Notes: a model not told the origin generated them from the letters alone. 64,000 bases of DNA from Cyathus striatus (GCA_025738555.1 JAOVFP010000017.1:806001-870000); one strand, 5' to 3'. Shown: positions 25,017 to 38,028, counted from the stretch's first letter. Numbers and translations: made by a program.

Positions 25017-25476
25017 GACAGTTGACCTAGAAAATAAAATAAGGAAGGTCATAATGACCACTCAAAGGAAGATTCAACAATGACACTTATGAGGCAAAAA
25101 GGGAATAAAATTGAATTGGGGGAAGTGATAGAAATGAGGCAAAGTTTCGATATCACAGACTACCAACTTATGAGATAATAAAGAACAAGGTTCGATAAGA
25201 TTAACTGGCAACGCTTACCTAGGCGAGCACCACCACGCCGTCAAGTTACACTGCCCAGTTATGATATTCGAGAAAATGGCGGTGCACCAAATAACGAATC
25301 CCAAACGGAGACAGACTGAGTATTTGGGAGCCATTAATCACGGAAATAACACCTAGAGTTGACTATAATTCTCTGGGACAGATGCAGGGGTCAGGTCGAG
25401 ACAAGCACAGAATTATCACGAACCGCTAGTTGCACTAGAAATTAAAACTTCAACTGAGGACAGTCGTTTATTCGTT

Positions 25477-25485
25477 GGGGGGAGA
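25477..25485 (+). other. polypurine tract before the 3' LTR
   Basis: GGGGGGAGA lies immediately upstream of the TGATATGG that opens the 3' LTR, the position where plus-strand DNA synthesis is primed in LTR elements. Confidence 0.75.
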
Positions 25486-25778
25486 TGATATGGAGACTTT
25501 TAATTTGATAAGAGAACAGTTCAGTCAGAGATTACAAATCCAGTCAGAATAGCACGTACCTCGATGATCTTGGGCTTGAGAGCTGGAGTTAAGTCCCGCG
25601 CTGCCAGCTAAAAATATGTAAATACATATCTATCAAGGGAATAAAGCATCAATACAATATTATAAAGATCAGAAGAGGATACGAAGTATATAACTGACTA
25701 AGGACAAGTAATACTAGTACTGGAAGGATTCCTTTGTATAAATAATAACTACATCTCTTGCAAGACAGCGAAAGGCGG

Positions 25779-27134
25779 TGTCAGTTTAAGATAATAGATA
25801 TCTAAGGTGGTCAGCAGGAAGTGACTTTGTTCGTGCTTAGCACCTGAGTGTTGGGGGATATTATTTGTAGATATTCTCCTTAACTCAAGAGGTTTGGTGA
25901 TGATCACAGGTGTATATTTAAGTGTAGAGGTGGGTAGGTAAGTTTAGAAGAGTAGGCGAATAGCAAGCACAACAACTAGGATTGTGGCAAGGGCTTGCAG
26001 GTGAAGGGTAGGCTGAAGATATAGGTCACTATTATGTTGAAGGTTGAAGCGGAGCTGAGGTCCCTGATGGTTTCTGCTTCTTACTTCACAACTAGGGCGC
26101 ATATATAATTTACAAGGTTACGGTGTCTCACTATCTGAGTGGACACAGATACAATGCTGCTGCTGCTGCTGCTGCTACTGTTACTTTACGAAGATATGGT
26201 GCCTCACTATCTGAGTGGACACAAATACAATGCTGCTGCTGCTGTTACTTTACGAAGATACGGTGCCTTACTATCTGAGTAGGCACAAATAATACAAATT
26301 AGTTTCACACTTTACTGTTGACACTTTATATGTGACTCTGACAATACATGTACTGGGTAGAGAGGAAGTATATAGGTTATATTTAGTAGGTAAGGGTTGT
26401 GTGCTACAACTGCAAAGGGATACAAACAAATGTAAACTAGGTATAAGTTGTTAATTCTACAGGCCAATTCCTCTTCCTTATATGCCTTTTACCCTCCTGC
26501 TGACTAATCATATCCCACACCTACTTTCCCATTGTTCTCCAACTGGGGAAGGTATGAGTCATCCTTTTCTCCATTGTTCTCCAATTTAGGATGCATGAGT
26601 CAGCATCTTAGACAATGGGTATATTTAGCACAATAGAAATGCTATTAATAGTACTTGAAAGAACAATGGGTATATTTAGCACAATGGTTGTGCTATTAAT
26701 AGCTCTTGAGAACAATGGTGCTCTTTTGTTTGTACCTGAAGGCTTTCTTATTTTGTACAGGGTATAATTGTTTGTACATATTAGTCTTGGTGTAGTTGTT
26801 GTATGATGATATTTATTCTGATTAGTGCTGGTCCAGTAGTATGACTAAGTATTTGTGTATGTTTATCTTGATTAATAATGAGCTGGTATTGTAGTTACTT
26901 GTTTGTGTATAATTGTTCTGATTGGTGATGGACTATTAGTGTTTATGTAGCTTTATTTGTTAGTGTATTGATTAGTTACTTGTGTATGGTTTTCCTGATT
27001 AATAGTGAAATAGAAGTGCATATTAAGTGTTGTTTGTTAAGGTATTATTAAGTTTTCTAAGTGTTTGCTTTTCTATCTTTGAGTGATTTAGCTGTATTCA
27101 TGTCATTATGTGAAATCAACTTTCACCCGTGACA
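25779..27134. mobile_element. solo-LTR-like insertion, 1356 bp
   Basis: The insert starts TGTCA and ends TGACA (inverted ends) and is flanked by a 4-base duplication GCGG (25775-25778, 27135-27138) of sequence single in the other LTR. It has no coding frames, which suits a solo LTR left after recombination. It contains CTG runs and short tandem repeats. Its family is not otherwise seen in the window. Confidence 0.75.
26105..26295. repeat. tandem repeats with CTG runs
   Basis: A unit of roughly 80 bases containing GGTG(C/T)CT.ACTATCTGAGT and ACAATGCTGCTGCTGCTG is repeated about two and a half times inside the solo-LTR-like insert. Two further imperfect direct repeats (around ACAATGGGTATATTTAGCAC) follow at about 26615-26700. 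Confidence 0.7.
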
Positions 27135-27889
27135 GCGGGCACTGATGCGAGGTTAGAACTAGAGACAATAGCAAGGTGGTGATACTGTACCGACTAGCGA
27201 GCATCTATAGATAGAGGAATCAACTGGGACAATATTAGTTTATGATTAATGAAAGGGCGCACATGCGCATGGAGATAACGCATATCATCAGCGCGGGAAC
27301 TGAGCGCTCGGCGCAGTTCACTGGGAATAGTCATACGCGCCTCGTGCAGTATTGCGCGTGGAACACATCAGTGGGGACCTGGTATCTACGCATGCTAGAG
27401 TCACGGCTTGTCGCGGGTTATTGAATAAGACAGGCACAGGTTGGATTTTGATATTGTATAATAAATGCATATGTAGTTTATCTAAAATAGATAAGATATG
27501 TACGTTACAGTTTGATTGTGTCGCATAGTTATCATATATATAAGTCTCGATGTAGGAAGAGAAAAAGTAAGTACCGCACGACAGCAGTATTTCCGTTCCC
27601 CACAGACAGGGTAGCGCTACAGACAGACCAGACAACGGTTGTGATTAGATAACGAGATAATCGAGTACGCGAAGTGTATGCAAGCATTTTGAGATAGAAA
27701 CTGTCCACTGTCCGTTTACTTACACAGAATATATCATATAAATTTGAACTGTTTACACCCTCGACCTTTAAAAAGACTATTGCGAGTAACTCAGATAGTA
27801 TTGATAAGAATAGTAATCATAAACATATATTGTGTAGTAGTACTATTACTAACAAATTACCTGTATACACGAAGTAGCATCATCATCCT

Positions 27890-30095
27890 CAAACACGACT
27901 CTGTACAACAGATCGTTCTCTGTGGCATCGATGAGGTATGTTCCCCGCACGTTTCTCTCTGAGTCACTTCTCTCTACCCTGCTTCTTGATGACTCGTTTC
28001 TGCATACTGACCCTTACCTTCTTTCTCAGGCCATACCCCGCGTTTCGAAGCTCTCCCTCCCACACGTGTCGTCCTCCTTTTCCTCGCCAAGAGTAACAAC
28101 ACACACCACCAATGTCCTTACACTCCTCGAACAACACACGTCTACATATGACGTCATAATCGTAAACACCGCGACTCTAGACCTTATTGCCCTAGATGAA
28201 AAACATATCCACCTTCTCCACACATCACTCGCCGCAGAAGGAAACATCATCATCGCAGCGGGATCAACATGGGACGACCTTTCCCAAATCAAAGATCTCC
28301 ACCATCTCGCCAGCAGATTCTTCACCACCATTAAATACGCATATACTACACTCCCCACTGTTTCATCAGGGCAAATCGGGTTTATCGTCGCTTCGAAGAC
28401 GCTTAGTCGAGACCTACGCACTCCCTTACGAGAGGTGAAGGATACGAAGTATTATAATGGCAACATCCACACTGCTTCGTTTGTTCTTCCAGAGTTTACT
28501 CGTGCACTGTTGGAGGGTGGAAATGATGTCACGCCAAAGATTGGTCGCGATGCTTTAGCATTACTAGGTAAACCGACTAGAAAGGTGTTGCTGCTGGGAA
28601 GTGGCTTCGTAGCTCGTCCAGCAGCAGAGTACATCGTCCGCGACCCCTCGAATGCACTTACAATTGCGTGCCGTACGCTTTCCAGTGCGCAAGCGCTATC
28701 TTCAGGTCTACCCTCTACCATAGCCATCTCTCTCGACGTTAACGATGTAGCAGCACTAGAAGCTGCCGTTGCTGCTCACGACTTGGTTGTGTCCCTCGTT
28801 CCGTACACCTACCATGTCCAAGTGACCAAGGCTGCGATTAAGGGGAAAACACATGTGGTTACTACGAGCTATGTCTCCCCTGCGATGCGAGAGCTTGATG
28901 AAGAAGCTAAGAAGGCTGGGATTGTCGTGCTCAATGAGATCGGTCTCGACCCTGGGATTGATCATCTCTATGCGGTGAAGATGATTGATGAGGTACACGC
29001 TAAAGGTGGGAAGGTACTCTCTCTTTGTATCTCTTCTATCTATCACTTCCTTCTCTAACAACATGTATTAGATCAAAAAGTTCCTCTCATACTGCGGCGG
29101 GCTCCCAGCCCCCGAGTGCGCCTCCAACCCACTAGGCTACAAATTCTCCTGGTCATCCCGCGGAGTCCTACTCAACCTCCTCGCATCCGCAACATACCTC
29201 TCCGAAGGCCAACTAGTAGACATCCCAGCTGGCTCGGATTTAAGCAACTTCTCTGAGTCGTACTTCATTTCCCCCGCATTTGCGTTTGTCGGGTACCCCA
29301 ATAGAAACTCCGTGCCGCTTAAAGAGTACTATAACATACCAGAGGCGGAGACTGTGTTCAGGGGGAATCTGAGGTATCAGGGGTATTTAGAGTTTGCGAA
29401 GGCGTTGAGGGTAATTGGGTGGTTGGATGTGGGTACGAAGGAGTGGTTGGGTGATGAGTTGACATGGGCGGAGGTTACGCAGAGGAATGTTGGTGCTACC
29501 GATTCCAGCGAGGCGTGCGTTCTTTTCTGTCTTTGGTTGTCTACTTCATCTCTGATGTGGGTTTATAATAGTGCAATTATCGAGCGTGTAAAAGCTCTAT
29601 GTGACTTCCCTAATGAATCGGAGTCGGGTAGGATCATATCTGGTCTACGATGGATTGGTCTCTTCTCGGATGAGAAAGTCTCGTCGCGTCATGGAACACT
29701 TCTCGATACGCTCTGTGCACGCTTTGAGGTGTTGATGGCGTACGAAGAGGGAGAGCGGGATATGGTCATGCTCCAGCACAAGTTTTACGTCGAGTGGTCG
29801 GATGGTAAACAGGTTCGTGTACATTCCTTCTACTCTTCCTGATCTCCAAACGACTTACACGATGTGTATGGTGTAGGACATAATAACATCGACTCTCGAA
29901 GCATACGGAAGCCCACACGGTCACTCTGCAATGGCCCTTCACGTCGGCGTACCTTGTGGGATAGCTACGCAGTTGATTCTGGATGGTGTTATTGGAGATG
30001 TTGGTGTCCACGCACCGTATAGCAAGGAGATTTGCGATCCCATTCGGAAGGTCCTTGAGGAAGAGGGTATTGTTTTGGTGGAGAAGGTGCTTTGA
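27890..30095 (+). CDS. SPE3-LYS9: spermidine synthase-saccharopine dehydrogenase chimera, 3' part
   Basis: Exons 27890-27935, 28030-29013, 29072-29514, 29572-29812 and 29877-30095 join in phase. The first about 150 codons complete the spermidine synthase fold, but catalytic DSSDP reads NTATLD, the SAM/MTA acidic DID reads GID and the GDG motif reads TNV, so synthase activity is unlikely. From about 28580 it reads as saccharopine dehydrogenase (glutamate-forming, lysine biosynthesis): VLLLGSGFVARPAAEYIVRD dinucleotide loop, VSLVPYTYH, VVTTSYVSPAMRELDE, NEIGLDPGIDHLYA, FLSYCGGLPAPE, and a C-terminal HVGVPCGIATQLILDG. No stops interrupt this half. It is cut off from its own promoter by the retrotransposon, so any expression would have to start in or near the 3' LTR. 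Confidence 0.9.
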
Positions 30096-31046
30096 GTGTT
30101 TGTGGCATTGACTCGGGGACGCTGCGAGATGGAGATCATTCATGGAGGTGGGTTTGGACGGTATAAGTGTCGTGGCTTCGAAATAGAGAGGGTCAAGTTG
30201 GGGTCAAGAAGTATGAACTTCACTTGGCCATGCATTTAGATCACGTTAATGTGTTTAGGGGACATGCGTCGCGTTCATGAGAGGTTTGTGCTTCCAAGTA
30301 TTAGGATGGCGTTATCGGAGAGGACTATAAATGAGGGTACAAAGTTGTGATATAATAGTTAATAAAGATGGCTCGGGTTGGTTGTTTTTGAAATATAACA
30401 ACGTGGCGCATCCGTGGCTTTAGTCCTCTTTAGCTTTGTCGCTCTTGTACGGGCATACGAGGCCTACTTTTAAGCATTAGCAAATGGTCCTTGTTGTGCT
30501 TCATTCTTCATTCTACTTATTTGCAATTAATAAACATAGGCCCGGAGATGGAAACTCACCTATTCCGAAAGTTTCACGCGAAATACGACAAATTATGAAC
30601 GTATACAGTACAATCACAACTATGGCGAACACATGTGTAACGTTTGAGTAGACATGGCAAAGAAAATTGCAGCGAGGATCAAGCGAAAATAGGCGTAAAT
30701 GCGGTATATAGTAATATATTCCCACGCTTCCTAATTAGCGGGTTTCTGCAGATGGACAAAAATATGGCATCGCAACGGATAACAAGACAATGAAGGCCTA
30801 GTCATAATCCAATTTTGTGCAACAAAGTGCAATTGTGGGTCCCAGTATATCCGCACTGTGGCGCATTGACGACCACCCATAAAAATTTATTGTTCCTTAC
30901 ATAGCTTTGTTGTGCTCGTTATGCTCACTGCAGAAGGCAACGGTCAATGAACTTCACAATTGCCTTGTTCATATTTAAAGCGAGAGGAGTTCTGTATAAT
31001 TCTGTGGTAACTTTCACTCCTCAATCTAAATCTCAATCTGAACATC
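30096..31046. other. intergenic, promoter of F-box gene 2 at right end
   Basis: No gene seen. It holds a block shared with the other F-box promoter at 30821-30840 and a CATATTTAAAG box near 30970. Confidence 0.45.
30821..30840 (+). promoter_or_regulatory. conserved upstream block of F-box gene 2
   Basis: AACAAAGTGCAATTGTGGGT corresponds to the block at 1149-1170 before F-box gene 1 and lies at a similar distance from the ATG. This is conservation between paralogues only; function is inferred. Confidence 0.45.
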
Positions 31047-32883
31047 ATGTATCGACCATTCGAAACCCTCCCGCTTGAAATCAAAACCAAGATCTTCACC
31101 TACCTTCCAGTTTCATCGCTCCCGGCGTGCTTACGCACTTCACACTCCTTCTATTCCACAATCAAAAGAAGCATAGAGCTGCAATACATCATGGAAAAGG
31201 AGAAAGCAGGCGTTGAAGACAAGCCCATTAATAGCGTTTATAATATGTTACAGAAGCTAAACTTACTCATGAAAAGAGAGAAGGCGTGGAAGAACTTTGA
31301 TTACAAGTTCCATAAAGAGATTGAGTTCCCGTTGCCCAAAAATGATACTTACAACCTTGTAGGAGATACTATCTTCGTCAGCCGTGAAAATAATGGATAT
31401 ACGACATACGGGAGAACTCTAAGTTACCTACGTCTTCCTAAGCATGAACGACAACAGATCGGATGGCGATCGTTTGATGTTGGATCTTATATCCTCAATT
31501 TTGGGGCAGCGTTGGAAGAGCATGATTTGATTGCGCTTGCATGCCGGTATGATGCATTCTCACTTATTTGGTCTGTAAAACTTTGCTAATTGTGTAAAAC
31601 AGACGACCCGAAACCGATACCGAAATAGAAATCATTCTTCGAAGTTTTAGTTCACTGCAGCTTAAACACCCGCTTGCAAACCAAGAAATAATCAAGATAT
31701 CAAGTCTTCCACGAACAGCTGAGCCGCCAAGTGTCGATGTTGCTATAAGTGGCGAAAATCTCGTTGTTTGCGTGGAGTGCATGGGCTCTAGTAACGTCAG
31801 TTACCACGCTATATACACGTTCAATTGGATAACTGGTCAAATGAAATTCGTAACTATTCCTCTTTATCACTTCAGTTTGTAGCGCTGATATTGAATGATG
31901 TAGAAACCAATGACAGCAATGAATTTTCAAGGTGTGGCTTTTCTCAGCCCTGACGTATTTGTCAAGCCATACGTACCGATGGAAAAGGATTCTTGCGGTG
32001 CCGAGAAAATCATTATAGAAGCTTACTATCTACCTCCCGGCTCAACTACTGGCATGGATAATCTTGTACCGTTTGTAACTCTGGGCCTTCCATCGATTGA
32101 TAGGTATGTAGAGGTGACTACGATGATCTGTCGTGGAGACCCCAGTCCACGCCACCGATTTTCGCCATATCCAGGATCTCAATCTCACCCCTCCACAGAG
32201 AAGCCATTTCGTAACCGGACCGACGATTCCCTCATTCTATTCACCATTGAATTGACGTTAACTCGCCGCGCCATTTTCGAGAATTACTTGCTTGTGGTGC
32301 ATCGCAGTACACTGTGGAACATTGTGAAACATTATTTAAAACATTCGCGAAGGGAACGACACGTTAAGTGGTCCGGTTGGGGACCAAGAAACACTCGCTG
32401 GTTTTCATATGATGGAGACATTTTCAGGGATCCATGTTCTACCAGTGGTGGGCGTTTCGCAAATCCCTTCCCTCACATTCCCGGGCAAAGAAGAACTCCT
32501 GAAAGGGATGTACTACAGGTGATGGACTTCGGATTGCGTCGAGTTCGAGATGCACTTGTAAAAAGGGACCTATATGGTATTACTGATGGACAGGATAATA
32601 ACGGAACGTGGGAACTCGTCGCAGATACAAGTTACATTCAGGAATTTAGAGCAAAGGAAGGCTTCCGTGAGGCTATTTATTCATCCTTGCCCTACATTGT
32701 GACGTCCACGAGGCAAGAATTTAATATTTGCGGAGAGTTTTTGGATGAAGAGAGGGTTATGTTCATAAGGGTATGATTTCGTTACTTTACTTTAGTCTAG
32801 CTAACTAACTGTTGAAACAGGTTAATACGAATCAAGCCACGCAGCAGAAGTTCCTCTCATGTGTCATATTATATATAGGCTAG
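31047..32883 (+). CDS. F-box protein, intact paralogue 2
   Basis: Four exons (31047-31546, 31603-31849, 31904-32770, 32821-32883) join in phase to 558 residues. The F-box lies at residues about 7-47 (LPLEIKTKIFTYLPVSSLPACLRTSHSFY), in the form common in Agaricomycetes. It would bind Skp1 and present substrates to an SCF ligase. The remainder has no repeats such as WD40 or LRR that I can see, but shares several motifs with the broken copy at 1349-3231 (WGPRNTRW, LQVMDFGLRRVRDAL, EFLDEERVMF). Intron positions are the same in both. This copy therefore gives the reference for the frameshift in the first. Confidence 0.85.
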
Positions 32884-33543
32884 TTACTGCAATTTCTGCA
32901 TCATGGACATTACGTTTCGTACAAGTCAGGACTCACAGTGTACACAACCTAAATAACTAAATGCTTTCATTGTATTTTTATGTACGCAATTCCGCCCGTC
33001 GGTTGTGGAGGAGGATATTGGGTTGGTGATATCCTCTCAACAAAGAAACTGTGCGAAAGACGTCCGTCTGTCCCTTCAGATCCAGTGAGCTCGCGAGAGT
33101 TGGGGGGGGGAAGCGGAGCTGAATTTCTCAGAGCGTACGTATGACAGATATACGAAGACGGTAATGAACGATGTAAGTATTAGTAATCGAAAATGCGGAC
33201 ACAATGAGGAACGGAAATTGATAATGAGTGGAAACCGCATTTTACCATGCAGGCAGAATGTATGCTCTACACGGTTAACCCGGTCACGTTGTTCAACTTG
33301 AACTCTTGAATTTCAATTTGATCATCGACATTAGCAAGACATAAGTACCAACATATTACATCACCGTTTTCAAAAACAAGCACAAAATAAATCTTAAGCG
33401 GACATCTAAAAGTGGTTATCTCAGCTACCACGTAGTACTATTCTTGAGATTCCTTTTCTTCTTCTTCTGCTTCTTCTTTTGGCTTCTTTTCTCCCCGGAT
33501 GTATCTTGCTGCGATTTTAATCCCTCTTCTGGAGCTTCGCGCT
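32884..33543. other. intergenic between convergent genes
   Basis: Nothing supported except a Lys-rich frame on the minus strand (about 33425-33540) that would be the original C-terminus of the J-protein if its frameshift were absent. Confidence 0.4.
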
Positions 33544-34753
33544 TCATTTCTTTAGCAGCGAGATGAACCATATATCGGGGTCGCGTTCTTGTAGTACTTT
33601 GGCAAGGCTCTAAAGAACCATTATAGCTAAGGTTGTAAAAATAGACGATAGTAACACAGCGTACCCTAATGCAATCGTTGTACTGCTGATGAGCATGCTT
33701 TTGTAATGGTCTGTTGAGCTCACGTATGAATCTATTAACTACTATCAGCTACTGCACAAACTTACGACATAAGGAATATCTCACCGCCGGGTCCTCCGAT
33801 CAGTATCCGAGCATTCAAATGGGGTGATCCAGTCGAACTTCTTTGCAGTGGAAAATGTAGTCCAATAGTCGTAAAACTTCTTCACGGTGTGTCTCTTCTC
33901 TCCAGGAGCGATGTCCTCCTGACACCAAACCGACGCAGTCGATCCAAAAGAAGGGATAGTCTTCTTGTATCCCCACAAGAATTCATCGTAGGCTAGACAG
34001 TCGAACAGGTTTCCGAGTCCCGAGAGAGTGAATGACACCTGTCGTATGTAATATGTATGGCATACAAAAGACCAGGTTAAAGCTTCTTACCTGATTTTCA
34101 CCATCGTTTAAGGGAGTAGAATATAGTATACGAACATATTCCGCCATTTCGAATGGAGATATCCCCGGAGACCGTTCTGTGCCTACGCGAGCTTTATATA
34201 GCACGGGATCGTATTCGGACAAAACCTCGTCCATAGAAAAGTGATGATTGTTCGTGAAGAGGTTAAACGAGTCATCGGGGCTACTCTCTCGAGGAGACAT
34301 ACGATTCGTGTCGTACTGAATGCGTCGCTACAATCCACGGTTAATTTAGCAATGTCGTGAAAAGTAATAGTAGTAATACATTAATACCTGTCGATTGCTA
34401 AGCGTCTAGAATGGGTTCAAATTAGACATTTAACAAATGACCAAATATGATCTCCACATACATCGTATGCATTCTGAATACGCAAAAATCGCTGATTAGC
34501 ACCCTCCAGATCGTTCGGGTTCTTATCCGGGTGATGTATAAGTGCCATTTGCCTGTACACCCTCTGTGGGTATCAAAGATTTGTTAGGAACATCGTCTCT
34601 AGAATTTATTACATCTACCTTGATATCGTCATCTGAAGCATCGGAGGATATTCCGAGAATTTTGTAGAGATCCTCGTCGTTATCGTCTGATGATTCGACG
34701 CTCGGTGGTGGCAATACTGGTGACCGGAACACTCCAATAAACAGTTCAAACAA
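33544..34753 (-). CDS. JJJ1/DNAJC21-like J-domain protein, 3' frameshift
   Basis: Exons 34753-34619, 34563-34462, 34405-34388, 34327-34091, 34038-33785, 33710-33665 and 33609-33544 keep phase. The J domain is split by introns (DLYKILGISSDASDDDIK, then HHPDKNP with the HPD that activates Hsp70, then QYDTNR). After it come blocks typical of the JJJ1/DNAJC21 family, which act with Hsp70 in cytosolic 60S ribosome maturation: VKKFYDYWTTFSTAKKFDW, DTDRRTRR and QQYNDCIRSLAKVLQERDP. The frame then ends early (IWFISLLKK). One extra C in the CCCC run near 33575 would instead give RDPRYMVHLAAKEMKRE and a Lys-rich tail to about 33425. The family's C-terminal zinc fingers are missing either way. The 5' end lacks a clear ATG (a TTG is at 34753), so the start is uncertain. 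Confidence 0.75.
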
Positions 34754-35490
34754 GAATATAAGCCAAAATCTTCGTCGAGTAGGTTAGGAAGCATGACAAG
34801 ACAGCTGTACAGAATCTTACCGCAGTGAATAGATGTCCAACGAGGCCATATACATAGGTATGTATGTTGCCTATGGTAGCGAGTGCGATGAAAGGGGGGG
34901 AAGAAAGGTGTAGAGCAAGCATTCTGCCTGCACCGCAAAATGCGGTTTTCATTCCTTTTCATTTCCGTACCTCACTACTTACACGCTGTCGCTCACATGA
35001 CCTTCTTTACATACATAAATGTTGTACCTACCCATTTGAGAAATCTAGCTTCGCATTCCCCCTCAGTTCATCTCTATTGCGAGCTCACCAGGATCTGGAG
35101 GTCAGATGGATGTGCTGACTACTCGCACAATTTCTTCGTTGAGAGGGTACCAGCCGGTATTCTTCCTCTACAAAGGATGTCACGAAGTGTTAAGCAATTA
35201 AAGGAACAAAGGGACCAAAATTGAAACACGAGGCATCATTACTAGCAGCGGAAGGTCATTCATCGGGATTCTTTGCGAGGTAGCGGAGCGCCTAAAGGCC
35301 TTATTCCTCAACCAATACCAAAGTTCCGAAGTGAGTTTCCCAATAAACTTTCTTAGGCTATTGTCTTACACTTTAACATCGTACATGCGTACGGCCAACG
35401 GAACTTGGGGGGCTGTACTAAGGTTGAAGCGCGCTTCGAAAAGTGGCACGAGTATATTACCAAAACAAGGAAGACGCCCAAATGGCAAAT
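34754..35490. other. upstream region of the J-protein with repeat copy B
   Basis: No gene supported. Most of it is the diverged repeat described at 34900-35172. Confidence 0.4.
34900..35172. repeat. dispersed repeat copy B
   Basis: Diverged copy of 8140-8415 with the same landmarks, including the hairpin CCGCAAAATGCGG at 34933-34945. Like copy A it lies upstream of a minus-strand gene. No terminal repeats or target duplication found. Confidence 0.65.
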
Positions 35491-38028
35491 CTACGTTACT
35501 ACATGGCACTTTTTGATCATATCGGCTGCCTAGAAAAATATCTTAATAACATATCTGAAGGAACAAATCGAGATTCACCTTCTCTCCAATAGCATAGACA
35601 GTCGAAGACTACACATAACAAATGGTAAATCAGTACTTGCTTCTACGAAGGCTGAAACAATCACTAACTTACCAAATGGGCACTAAGAGGCATCGGAATT
35701 ATCGAAGCATCCACAACCCTCAGATTCTGTACTCCGTACACCCGCAATTGCGTGTCCACCACACCTCCAAGTTCCGGAGGCATCATGCTCAACGTTCCAG
35801 TTTCGTGATTATCGCTTCCAACCACACCCCTAGCCCACGTTTCCGCGTCCACATTCTCACCTGGTTCGAATTCGCCCTGGTAGACACTGTCCAATGGAGG
35901 GCTTTGAAGCATCGTTCTACCTAGCTCGATACCTGCCACGTGAGATGCGGAGTCAAGTGGATGTGACCAATACGCGGGGTCAACAGCTGGGGCACTAAGG
36001 GGTGAAGATGTGACGATGTGCGAGCGTCCACGGGACAGAGGTGCATATAGTACTGCATTGATCGTGGAAAAATTCCGTTGGGGGCGGGAGGATAGTGGTG
36101 TCGGACCCGAATATCCTGGCTCTATAGTGTACAATGAATCAGCTGGATTCATAATACGGCTCCTAAAAATCTCACCGAAGTTCATTTCCAATACGCCTTC
36201 AGTATTACACTTATACATATCAATCATGACTTTGTGTTGTTCCTCAATCCCTTTTGCGAGGTCAGCATTACCATTTGAAAATAGATTGGCGTAATATGTC
36301 AAGTTATTCTCCGCTTCAGTTACCAATGACGCCATCGATAAAGGAGAAAATATGTGAGAAGGCGGTACAATCCCAAGAGTACGTGGGGCGGCAGAAAGAA
36401 GACCTATGACACAAAACAGTTAAGGAGTTAGATGTAACAGATATAAAGATTACTGACCCGTGCGATTGCTGTTCCATAGTGCAAGTTGCTCAGCCATGAA
36501 ATCTGGATTGACATTGAGAATATCTTTCGTCATCCTGTACATATATTAGATTACAATAACAGGTTGCACCACAGAATACTAACGTTATGTTGGTGAAAGC
36601 ATTAGTCCAACTATGGACATGGTCTATCGCTCACGTTAGTTTGTCCGTAGGCGGGTGAAATAGAAGTTTGATGACCTGCAAGATTTTCCCCCACAGTAGC
36701 CAATTCCAAAACGGGCGTAATCCCTGCAGCCCGAAGGATGCTGATGATAAGTATTAGTAAGCATTCAACCATGTAGTGAAGGGAAGCAAAAATCAAAACT
36801 CAAACAATACGTACGTTGCGTTGCCTACTCCACTCAATTCCAGAACCTTAGGCGACCCGATAGTTCCGGCAGAAAGAATAACCTCCTTGTTCACGTCTGC
36901 AACATCGGTTTGATTATTCATAATATACTCGACACCAATAGCTTTGAGAGGCGATGACCCAGCATCCCAAATGATGCGAGTTACAGTTGCACCTGTAAGG
37001 ACTTCGAAATTTGGTTGCGAAGCGAACGGGGTATAATAGGCGCAAGCAGCTGAGCATCTGTCCATTCAACATCAGACAGCTAGTATTGAGTTGAATTGAT
37101 AAAGATCCCTAACAAACCTTGTGTTGTTCGCCGCGTCTAATGAATTCGGGGATACACCAGCGCTTCCTGCCGGATCTCCATCCGCCAAATCACCAGATTC
37201 TGTCAATCCCGAAGCTTGCGTCCACATTTGGGATTGAGGGAAGAAATAATTTGGAAATCCGACTTTTATTCTTCCCGTATTCGTGTCAAAGCCATGATTC
37301 TGAGGCTCGTATTTTGCTCCGTTTGCGACTTGGAATTCGTTGGGTGGAGTAAAGATTTCGGATCGCTTGAAGAAAGGAAGGAGGGAGGACCATGACCATG
37401 AGTCGTCGTTGTTCAGTTGACCCCAGGTATCGTACTGGGCCTTGATCGCACGGGGCTATATTCAAGTATTATTAGGAGATCGATTCATGAAATTCGGCTC
37501 TGAAAATGCGTACGAATATCATGCTATTTGCTATACGAGTGTTCGTTTATCAGTTTGGGTAGTAAGTGACGAAGCAGTGTGATACACATACTGATAGTGC
37601 TCCCGCCTAGTGCCTTACCCGCGTTAATAGTCACCGCTCTGTTGTTTAGATTCGTCTGCGGCACTGTACGATATGCCCAGTTGAGCGTTGTGCGAGCCTG
37701 GCCAGTCCCAATTAACCCAGGGACATATACCTGTAAATTATTAGTCGAGACTCCCAAAAGCTAGTTGATATCGATTATGTATACCTCAGGAAGATTCTCA
37801 GCGTTAGGGCCAGCTTCCAGTACGGCGACGGTAACTGTTTTGTCTTCAGCTAGCCGACTGGCGACGGTGAGCCCTCTATGCAACTCATATTTCAGAAACT
37901 CGCGAGGGCAACGAGAAAGTAAGACATGCGTACCCTGTGCCACCACCAATGACTACATAGTCGTAGGATTTCCCTTCACTGAGAACGACTAAAGTCACTA
38001 AGAGCGGGATGGAAGTGCGTAAAATCAT
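35491..38028 (-). CDS. secreted GMC oxidoreductase (AA3_2-like), copy 2
   Basis: A gene of about twelve exons reads through without a stop to roughly 600 residues. It starts MILRTSIPLLVTLVVLSEG, a signal peptide, followed by the FAD Rossmann motif VVIGGGTGGLTVASRL (split by an intron), the EAGPNAENLPE acidic block, GGSTI..SMIF..RAIKAQYDTWG, and the second GMC signature SAGTIGSPKVLELSGVG. The C-terminal domain has both catalytic-type histidines (DNHETGTLSMMP and VVDASIIPMPLSAHL). Members such as aryl-alcohol oxidase or glucose dehydrogenase oxidise alcohols or sugars outside the cell and feed hydrogen peroxide or quinone cycles in wood or litter decay; the substrate cannot be told. It ends AADMIKKCHVVT at 35491. 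It lies in tandem with copy 1, which shares its exon borders. Confidence 0.9.

Larger units (their letters stand above)
25486..27885 (+). repeat. 3' LTR, split by a nested insertion
   Basis: 25486-25778 and 27139-27885 match the 5' LTR; the middle, 25779-27134, is a separate insertion flanked by GCGG duplications. It ends TCATCA, followed by the TCCT target duplication and host exon. Confidence 0.92.

Noticed and set aside
25779..27134. Insert as part of a longer LTR that the 5' LTR lost
   Set aside because: The flanking GCGG duplication and the TGTCA/TGACA ends show an insertion into the 3' LTR rather than a deletion in the 5' LTR.
28026..29064. Minus-strand frames over the saccharopine dehydrogenase exons
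   Set aside because: Shadows of a strongly supported plus-strand gene.
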